Of a stretch of 11,470 nt of DNA, positions 6,679 to 11,470 are shown piece after piece; position 1 is the first letter of the stretch, and every line of letters starts with the position of its first letter. The notes under the pieces were generated by a model. The model ran no database searches. It saw only the letters and a program-made list of their open reading frames with translations, and had not been told where the DNA came from. This DNA is from Candidatus Aminicenantota bacterium (GTDB lineage Bacteria; Acidobacteriota; Aminicenantia; Aminicenantales; Aminicenantaceae), in the NCBI GenBank assembly GCA_016926925.1, contig JAFGNQ010000390.1:1-11470 (forward strand), in the 5' to 3' direction. A program made the position numbers and the translations under genes.

Positions 6679-6768
6679 CCCCGCAGTTTCGGACGCTCGT
6701 CTCTTCCCGCTCACAGGAAGCAGCAGGCGGCTGCATTCACTGCCTCAGAATTTCGAAAGAAGGTGGTT

Positions 6769-8004
6769 CTAGTTTGGCCAATCGGCGAATTCATCCTGTT
6801 CCAGCTCGAAATTTTTCTTTTTGAACAGGGATAAACAGGCATTGGTAACGACTGGATCGTAATAGATGCCCTTAAATCTCTCGATCTCTTCAAGGGCGGT
6901 TTCGATCCCGAGCGCAGCACGATAAGGACGATGGGAAGACATCGCCTCTACCACATCAGCGACACTCAATATTTTCGATTCAATCAGTATTTCTTTTCCG
7001 GTTTTGCCGCACGGATATCCAGTTCCATTTATCCTCTCATGATGCTCTACGATAATATCGGCAATAGGGCCGGGAACTTCTGTTTCCATCATGATGTCAT
7101 GGCCGTACTGCGGGTGTGCCCTGATGATGCTGATTTCAGACTCGGTCAATCTCCCGGGTCTGGAGAGGATCTCGACCGGGATATGGATTTTTCCGATATC
7201 GTGTATGATACCGGCGATTTTGACGTTATCGATCTTCTCTTTGGTGAGCCCCATCTCTTCCGCAATAGAAGCAGCCAGGTCCGCCACACGCCGCTGATGT
7301 CCGGCTGTGTAAGGATCGCGCATTTCAATGGTCGATGCCAATGCCTTGACGGTGACTTCTATCGTTCTTTGAATTCTTTCCCGGCTCCGGACCAGCTCGT
7401 CTTCTATAATTCTCTTTTTTTCCCGAGTCCTGATCGCTTCAATTCCGTATGAAAGATCTTGCGCCAGAGCCGATAAAAGGTTGATGTCGTCTTTGTCAAA
7501 GGCATCGGGACGAGAAGCAAAAACATTCAGCGCTCCCAATGTTTCCGACTCTTGAATCAAAGGAAAGGCTATCGAGGCCTGAAACCCTCTGCCGGAAGCT
7601 TCTTTTTTCCATGGAATGGAACCGTTCGACTTATTTAGGTTCTTATCGAGACAAACAATGCTTTTCTGGATGGCATTACCAACAGGATCTTTATCCGTCT
7701 TGATGTGCGACCAGGTCAACTCGATAGAATTCAAATAGCCTCGTGAATTTCCGGCATGAGCAACAGGAAGCACCTTCTTGTATTTGTCGTTCCCTGGAAA
7801 TCCCACCCAAGCAAAGGGGTACCCTCCAAGGTCGACGATCACACGACACATACTGTTCAGTAGAACCGATTCCGACTTCGAGTGCACCAGGGCAAAATTT
7901 CCCTCTTTGAGCGTGTCAAATGCACGGCTGAGCTTCCGGAATTCGGAACGATTCCTCTTAATATTTTCAGATGAGGGGCTAAACCCGGTAATTATATTTT
8001 CCAT
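6769..8004 (-). CDS. GAF domain + HD-GYP c-di-GMP phosphodiesterase
   Basis: A 411-residue cytoplasmic signalling enzyme. Residues about 25-193 are a GAF sensor of the type common in environmental signalling proteins (LSRAF start, DLGGYPFAWVGF at 58-69, IAFPLIQESETLGALNVF at 145-162, PDAFDKDDINLL at 166-177). A short helix (195-215) joins it to the HD-GYP domain (about 216-390), which hydrolyses cyclic di-GMP, usually to pGpG or GMP. Metal and catalytic residues all appear present: His236 (GHQRRV), His268-Asp269 with Lys272 (HDIGK), His297, His321-His322-Glu323, NGTGYP (326-331) and Asp350 (VADVVEAM). No membrane segments are seen. The ligand of the GAF domain cannot be told. It lies 99 bases downstream of the Cys4 miniprotein gene on the same strand, possibly co-transcribed. 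The ATG at 8004 lacks a good ribosome site. Confidence 0.94.
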   Translation of the reverse strand: MENIITGFSPSSENIKRNRSEFRKLSRAFDTLKEGNFALVHSKSESVLLNSMCRVIVDLGGYPFAWVGFPGNDKYKKVLPVAHAGNSRGYLNSIELTWSHIKTDKDPVGNAIQKSIVCLDKNLNKSNGSIPWKKEASGRGFQASIAFPLIQESETLGALNVFASRPDAFDKDDINLLSALAQDLSYGIEAIRTREKKRIIEDELVRSRERIQRTIEVTVKALASTIEMRDPYTAGHQRRVADLAASIAEEMGLTKEKIDNVKIAGIIHDIGKIHIPVEILSRPGRLTESEISIIRAHPQYGHDIMMETEVPGPIADIIVEHHERINGTGYPCGKTGKEILIESKILSVADVVEAMSSHRPYRAALGIETALEEIERFKGIYYDPVVTNACLSLFKKKNFELEQDEFADWPN

Positions 8005-8031
8005 GGCACTACCGTAGTTTAGTCGCTATCC

Positions 8032-8050
8032 CCATCCAAAAATTGGATGG
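8032..8050. promoter_or_regulatory. inverted repeat upstream of the HD-GYP gene
   Basis: CCATCCAA and TTGGATGG are perfect 8-base arms around AAA, located 28-46 bases before the HD-GYP start and inside the gap after the Cys4 gene. Without a following T-tract on either strand it is better read as an operator or a leader hairpin than as a terminator. Confidence 0.45.
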
Positions 8051-8103
8051 AGAAAAATCTTAGCCTAAAATACAGATATCAGACGAGAAACCAAGAGGAA
8101 AGT

Positions 8104-8304
8104 CTATTCGAAGGACGATCCCGGTTTAGCCGCGATCATCGAATTTGAGAGCACCTTGAGAGCACACCCGGCTTTCTCCGGGTCTGAATGACCGACATAC
8201 CAGGCACATTCTCCACGGAGACACCTCGCTTGTTTTTCCTCCATCTCGGAAATCGGCCCGATTGTTTTAATCGCGATAAGCAATAACGGACATATATCAA
8301 GCAT
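8104..8304 (-). CDS. small four-cysteine protein of unknown function
   Basis: A 66-residue protein with cysteines at 5, 28, 33 and 47. The core RCLRGECAWYV followed by AGCALKVLSNSM resembles small conserved hypothetical proteins that I recall from deltaproteobacterial and related genomes, where a CLxxxCAWW core is followed by a CAI/CAL segment. The spacing (CX4C, then CX13C) would suit a metal or iron-sulfur site, but this is inference. The ATG at 8304 has GGGGG (8310-8314) five bases upstream and a promoter with both boxes perfect, which supports a real gene despite its size. There is no signal peptide, although residues 5-18 are hydrophobic. It precedes the HD-GYP gene on the same strand. 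Function unknown. Confidence 0.75.
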   Translation of the reverse strand: MLDICPLLLIAIKTIGPISEMEEKQARCLRGECAWYVGHSDPEKAGCALKVLSNSMIAAKPGSSFE

Positions 8305-8345
8305 TCTTGCCCCCTGTGTGAAATTTATCTCTCATTTCTATCCAA

Positions 8346-8372
8346 ATTATACATTATGCAAGAAATTGTCAA
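8346..8372 (-). promoter_or_regulatory. promoter of the Cys4 miniprotein gene
   Basis: On the minus strand both boxes are perfect: TTGACA (8367-8372) and TATAAT (8346-8351). The spacer is only 15 bases, two short of optimal. Predicted start is near 8339, giving a leader of about 35 bases. Confidence 0.6.
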
Positions 8373-8533
8373 TCACCCGACCAGGCTACCAAATAGTCTT
8401 CATCCCCTTTAACAGCCATCCTTTCTTTTCCCACAGCACTCCATCAAACACACGCGCCGGATGCATAAAAGGCACACAATTTAGTCTCTCGAGGCCGGTA
8501 AAAAAGGGAATTATTTTTCAGACTCCATGCCTT

Positions 8534-8986
8534 TTAAAAAAAATATCTGATTCCGACCCCACCGTTGAAGGATAGCTCGGTTCGGGGGGCTAAATCAAAG
8601 ATAGGAACGATCTCAAAAAAAACATCCAAAGGCACGTCATCGAACATGAAGATAATCCCCAACGGGAACCTGACTCCAAGACGATCATTCCTCTCATCTT
8701 TGAAGCGGAATCCAATTCCATAATAAAAAGGGATCTCGTGCCGCTCGGCTTTGATGAGTCTGAAACTGTGGAAGAGATAATCCAAATGCAGATGAAAGGC
8801 ATCTTCCCGCCTGAATGCCCAGGCTGCCGCACCGACGAGCGCCGTATTGTATCCCGTCCAGTGCTTGAAGCAGACACCCGTCGGTTCCCCCAAAATAACT
8901 CCCAAGCCGAATCCACTGTCCTGAGCGGGTGCCGTCAGACAGATCACAAGGCTCGACAGCATCACGAACACAATCGATCTCTTCAT
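8534..8986 (-). CDS. small exported beta-barrel-like protein
   Basis: A 150-residue protein with a signal peptide (MKRS, hydrophobic core, likely cut after APA at residue 21). The mature part resembles a widespread group of small uncharacterised envelope proteins: it opens GFGLGVILGEPTGVCFKHW, followed by AAAWAF, LHLDYLFHSF, IPFYYGIGFRF, LGVRFPLGIIFMF, VPLDVFFEIVPIFDL and FNGGVGIRYFF at the C terminus. Each block is an amphipathic strand, and the chain ends in phenylalanine, so an eight-stranded outer-membrane barrel is the likely fold. The ATG at 8986 has GGAGAG (8991-8996) four bases upstream. It is divergent from the response regulator gene. Role unknown; such proteins are usually annotated as hypothetical. 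Confidence 0.85.
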   Translation of the reverse strand: MKRSIVFVMLSSLVICLTAPAQDSGFGLGVILGEPTGVCFKHWTGYNTALVGAAAWAFRREDAFHLHLDYLFHSFRLIKAERHEIPFYYGIGFRFKDERNDRLGVRFPLGIIFMFDDVPLDVFFEIVPIFDLAPRTELSFNGGVGIRYFF

Positions 8987-9319
8987 CTTTCTCTCCGGAT
9001 TTCATATTCGTTCTCTTTGATATTACTATACGAAAACAGCCGCAGACAAGTTGCCGCTCCCTTAAACAAGCATCCTGTTTCCCAGTTGCATCCGGGGACA
9101 TAAGAAACTTTGGGAAAGCCGTTGTCTCCATGTATCGCGGATTGGTGAGTGAAAATCACCCCCAAAATCATCTTAAAGGGGTATTGACGCAAAAGCATTA
9201 TCTCGCCATTATTGATCCAGGAAGATTTCCATGGGAAAAACTTTGCCGCGAAAGGATATTTCCGGCATCCGGTCTCAAATACCGTATGCACGAACGAGAG
9301 ACATGAACTGAGATAAAAG
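8987..9319. other. divergent intergenic region between the small barrel gene and the double-receiver gene
   Basis: Roughly 330 bases without a convincing protein gene. It holds the plus-strand promoter at 9184-9212, a short inverted repeat GGTGA-N7-TCACC at 9144-9160, and on the minus side TTGTCT and TAATAT boxes (about 9019-9048) that could serve the barrel gene. A plus-strand reading from ATG 9131 gives 58 residues but has no ribosome site or recognisable motif. Confidence 0.5.
9184..9212 (+). promoter_or_regulatory. possible promoter of the double-receiver gene
   Basis: TTGACG (9184-9189) and CATTAT (9207-9212) are separated by 17 bases. This would give a leader of about 100 bases before the ATG at 9320. 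The inverted repeat at 9144-9160 is a short way upstream. Confidence 0.4.
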
Positions 9320-10063
9320 ATGGCCAAGATACTCGTCGTCGAAGATGACATTGTCAGCGCGGAGATGATCAGAACCCGGCTGTGCGAAAAAGGATTTCAA
9401 GTCATTATCGCCGGAACAGGAGAGGAAGGCATCAAGCTGGCGCAAAAAATCCTGCCGGACCTGATCCTGATGGATATGGTGCTGCCGGGCATTCACGGTC
9501 TCGAAGCGACAATACGAATCAAAGCGAACCCATTGACAAAAAAGATCCCCATTTTCGCCCTCACCATCCTCAATTCTCCGGATTTCATAAAAGCCTGTTA
9601 TCAGGATGGGATTTGCCTTTTTCTCAGAAAGCCCTACGACTTTAAAGAGCTTTTAACACAGATAAACCGCTACGTCTCCAGGCAAGACTCGAAATCAAAA
9701 AAAATCATGGTCATCAATGACGAACCCTCTTTCGTAAAGACCATATCTTCCGCATTGAAAGATTTTGATTACAGCGTGATATCCGTACCTGACGGAATGG
9801 TTAGAGTCGATCAAGTACACAGTCTGAACCCTGATTTGATCCTGTTGGATATTGGAATGTTGGAAGACTGGGGTATCGTAATGTTTAACATTCTGAAAAC
9901 CTCGAACAGCACAATGTCCATCCCCATCATACTGATGCACAATCAATTGTCTCCGGATGAACTGGAAGAAATAAAAGCAAAATTGGGCGCTGAAGATTAT
10001 ATATCAAACACAACGAGAATCAAGGAAGTCGTCGACAAGATACAGAAAATCTGCGGAGAGTGA
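9320..10063 (+). CDS. response regulator with two receiver domains and no output domain
   Basis: A 247-residue protein made only of two CheY-like receivers. Receiver 1 (2-120) is complete: acidic pocket Glu8-Asp9-Asp10, phospho-acceptor Asp52 (MDMVLPG), switch Thr82 and Lys104 in RKPYD. Receiver 2 (128-245) keeps Asp134-Glu135 and Asp177 (LLDIGML), but the switch Thr/Ser position reads LMHN (around residue 206) and the conserved Lys is replaced in the stretch ISNTTR (228-233). The second domain is therefore likely a degenerate receiver that is poorly phosphorylated or acts as a dimerisation or docking module. Output must come through a partner protein; no histidine kinase gene is visible here. 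The ribosome site is weak (GAGATAAAAG). It is convergent with the hydrolase gene, 37 bases apart. Confidence 0.92.
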   Translation: MAKILVVEDDIVSAEMIRTRLCEKGFQVIIAGTGEEGIKLAQKILPDLILMDMVLPGIHGLEATIRIKANPLTKKIPIFALTILNSPDFIKACYQDGICLFLRKPYDFKELLTQINRYVSRQDSKSKKIMVINDEPSFVKTISSALKDFDYSVISVPDGMVRVDQVHSLNPDLILLDIGMLEDWGIVMFNILKTSNSTMSIPIILMHNQLSPDELEEIKAKLGAEDYISNTTRIKEVVDKIQKICGE

Positions 10064-10100
10064 GCTCCGTCGTTTTCATCGGATAAAGACAAAGGAAATC

Positions 10101-11006
10101 CTACTCCCGGGAGAGGTCTTCATAAACCAGTTTCACAAAAAAATCAGGGGGCATCATGGCTGGAGGCGTCCTGTCGAAACCAGCTGTCGGTTTGGCTGCG
10201 AGCACTTCTTCCAGAGTCTTCTCCTCTTTGATGAGATCGCTTATCCGGTCCCTTACAGTCGAGAGCATTGTGAGGTATGTTTTGAGTTCCGCCCGATTCG
10301 ATAATGGCCCATGCCCTGGAATCACTTTGGTGTCATCATTGATCAAACTCAAAACACGACCGAGACTCTTGATCATTCCGTCAATGCTCCCGCCATGAGG
10401 CACATCGATGAACGGATAACCCCCATTGAAATAGAGATCACCCACGTGGATAACATTGGCCTTAATAAAATGGATAATCGAATCCCCGGTCGTGTGGCCG
10501 GGGCCGAGATGAAAAATACGTATTTCCTCATCATTGATATGAATGGAGATCGAGTCGACAAAAGTCAAAACCGGGAGCGCTACCTCAGGATAGGGGGGGA
10601 TTTCAGGAAGTCCAGGGAATGACCATTGGATTTGCATCCCTTTTCTTACATTCTCATGGGCGCAAATGAGGGCTCCGGATTCGGCAAAATCTTGATTTCC
10701 ATTCACATGATCGTAATGTTGATGCGTTAGAGCCACAAGTTTTACGGATTTATCGCTTATCTTCTGAATTGCAGCCTTAACTTTCTCGTACAATTCAGCA
10801 AACGAGGTATCCACGACAAACAGGCCGTCGTTCCCTATCAAAACGGCGATGTTGCCTCCGCCTCCGGCAAGAAAAAACACTTCTTCCGTGACTTTAACGG
10901 TTTGGAATTCAACCTTGGAAAAATCTTGAGCTGAAGAATGGACAGTGGCTAGATACAGGAAAAAAAACCATACCGGAAATCCGTCGAATCTCTTTCGAGA
11001 AATCAT
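10101..11006 (-). CDS. exported metallo-beta-lactamase-fold hydrolase
   Basis: A 301-residue metallo-beta-lactamase superfamily protein. Residues 1-26 form a signal peptide (MISRKR, aromatic-rich hydrophobic core, HSSAQ end), so it should act in the periplasm. Two-zinc ligands all appear present: His95, His97, Asp99 and His100 (THQHYDH), His171 (GPGHTTGD), Asp190 (HVGDLYF) and His232 (PGHGP). Sequences of this kind are usually annotated only as MBL-fold metallo-hydrolase; glyoxalase-II-like, cyclase-like and lactamase activities occur in the superfamily, and I cannot pick one. I chose ATG 11006 because AAGGAGGG lies 4 bases upstream and the signal peptide starts there; a reading from 11069 adds 21 residues with no ribosome site. 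It follows the acetyltransferase gene on the same strand after a gap of about 118 bases. Confidence 0.92.
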   Translation of the reverse strand: MISRKRFDGFPVWFFFLYLATVHSSAQDFSKVEFQTVKVTEEVFFLAGGGGNIAVLIGNDGLFVVDTSFAELYEKVKAAIQKISDKSVKLVALTHQHYDHVNGNQDFAESGALICAHENVRKGMQIQWSFPGLPEIPPYPEVALPVLTFVDSISIHINDEEIRIFHLGPGHTTGDSIIHFIKANVIHVGDLYFNGGYPFIDVPHGGSIDGMIKSLGRVLSLINDDTKVIPGHGPLSNRAELKTYLTMLSTVRDRISDLIKEEKTLEEVLAAKPTAGFDRTPPAMMPPDFFVKLVYEDLSRE

Positions 11007-11010
11007 ATTT

Positions 11011-11018
11011 CCCTCCTT
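11011..11018 (-). promoter_or_regulatory. Shine-Dalgarno AAGGAGGG of the metallo-hydrolase
   Basis: An extended perfect match to the anti-Shine-Dalgarno sequence, 4 bases before ATG 11006. It settles the start in favour of the form with an N-terminal signal peptide. Confidence 0.8.
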
Positions 11019-11124
11019 AACAGCAAGAAAAGTTCGAGCACTCCTTCCTGGATAGGCGCAACGTTCCAACCGACACCTGATTGCATCTTAACACAGCAAA
11101 TTGAGTCGGATGCAATAACTAGGA

Positions 11125-11470
11125 TCAGATCAAAAACTCCATCTCGAACTGATTGACGTACATGACGAACCCGATCTGCCGTAAGAAGGCTGTCATACCC
11201 ATATCGGAATGCTCAATATCGAGAATTTTCACACTTTGCCTTCCGCGGCGGTTTCGATTCACCAAGTGTTTTATCAAAGACGTGGCCACTCCCTGCCTCC
11301 TATGAGATTTTTTCACCACCAGAAGCATAATCCAATTTAAGGCCGGATAATAGACGAGGAGACCGACAATTCGACTTTCGATCCGGGCGCTCAAAAGCAA
11401 GATTTCATCGCGTATTCTCGCGATTGAAGCGAAACTGTTTTCCCAGGATGGATACCAATCCAAAGAGGAC
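11125..11470 (-). CDS. GNAT family N-acetyltransferase (partial, N terminus outside the window)
   Basis: The C-terminal 115 or so residues of a GNAT acetyltransferase, which transfers an acetyl group from acetyl-CoA to an amine. The acetyl-CoA loop is visible as VVKKSHRRQGVATSLIKHL (the R/QxxGxG/A type motif in RRQGVA), preceded by strands ARIESRIVGLLVYYP and followed by the last strand and helix (TAFLRQIGFVMYVNQFEMEF). The reading stays open to the edge, and DWYPSWENSF at its start looks like the middle of a longer protein, as in GNAT proteins with an N-terminal extension before a PSWxNS motif. A TTG at 11463 could also serve as a start, but no ribosome site is visible. The substrate (protein, small amine or antibiotic) cannot be told. 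Confidence 0.85.
   Translation of the reverse strand, partial: SSLDWYPSWENSFASIARIRDEILLLSARIESRIVGLLVYYPALNWIMLLVVKKSHRRQGVATSLIKHLVNRNRRGRQSVKILDIEHSDMGMTAFLRQIGFVMYVNQFEMEFLI

Noticed and set aside
8467..8535. AAAAGGCA and TGCCTTTT as a terminator stem after the small barrel gene
   Set aside because: The 8-base arms are over 50 bases apart with no T-tract after the second arm in the minus direction, so a stable terminator is unlikely.
9131..9304. 58-residue plus-strand reading before the double receiver gene
   Set aside because: No ribosome site, no recognisable motif, and a likely promoter lies inside it.
10104..10113. CTCCCGGGAG between the two convergent genes as a bidirectional terminator
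   Set aside because: A 10-base palindrome without a loop or a T-tract on either side; it overlaps the end of the hydrolase coding region.
11007..11069. Longer metallo-hydrolase starting at 11069
   Set aside because: It would bury the signal peptide behind 21 residues and lacks a ribosome site; ATG 11006 has AAGGAGGG.

Overview
The window looks like ordinary chromosome from a diderm (Gram-negative-type) bacterium of medium base composition. The diderm reading rests on two proteins with a signal peptide and beta-barrel features ending in phenylalanine, a likely lipoprotein, and an exported metallo-hydrolase. Gene content (HD-GYP, PilZ, a GAF sensor of a common environmental type, a four-cysteine miniprotein) would suit a Deltaproteobacteria-, Acidobacteriota- or Aminicenantes-like lineage, but nothing here fixes the taxon. 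Genes change strand often, so most are their own transcription units. I see no phage, transposon, CRISPR or plasmid signature.

Layout from left to right. A PilZ protein (minus) is divergent from a lipoprotein-like arylsulfotransferase-family propeller (plus). A tRNA-Lys(CTT) on the minus strand follows. Next comes an intergenic stretch of about 270 bases rich in inverted repeats, then rmuC (plus, good promoter). RmuC meets a potassium channel with an RCK domain (minus) tail to tail, their stop codons interlocking in a shared TTAA. Behind the channel lies a clearly decayed TrmA/RlmD-type RNA uracil-5-methyltransferase pseudogene. An outer-membrane-barrel-like protein (plus) follows, then on the minus strand a GAF + HD-GYP protein downstream of a four-cysteine small protein, and a second small barrel-like protein. 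A response regulator made of two receiver domains (plus) comes next, and finally an exported metallo-beta-lactamase-fold hydrolase and a GNAT acetyltransferase (minus) that runs off the right edge.

Functionally, the clearest theme is signalling. A probable c-di-GMP phosphodiesterase (GAF-HD-GYP), a c-di-GMP receptor (PilZ) and an output-less double receiver lie within 10 kb of each other, though not in one operon. Envelope proteins make up the second theme. The rest is housekeeping or accessory: tRNA, rmuC, potassium conductance and acetyltransferase. I did not find a convincing new system. The items best worth a second look are the pseudogene with its deletion near a perfect palindrome, the structured region before rmuC, the Cys4 miniprotein / HD-GYP pair, the degenerate second receiver, and a possible leaderless start for the arylsulfotransferase-like gene.
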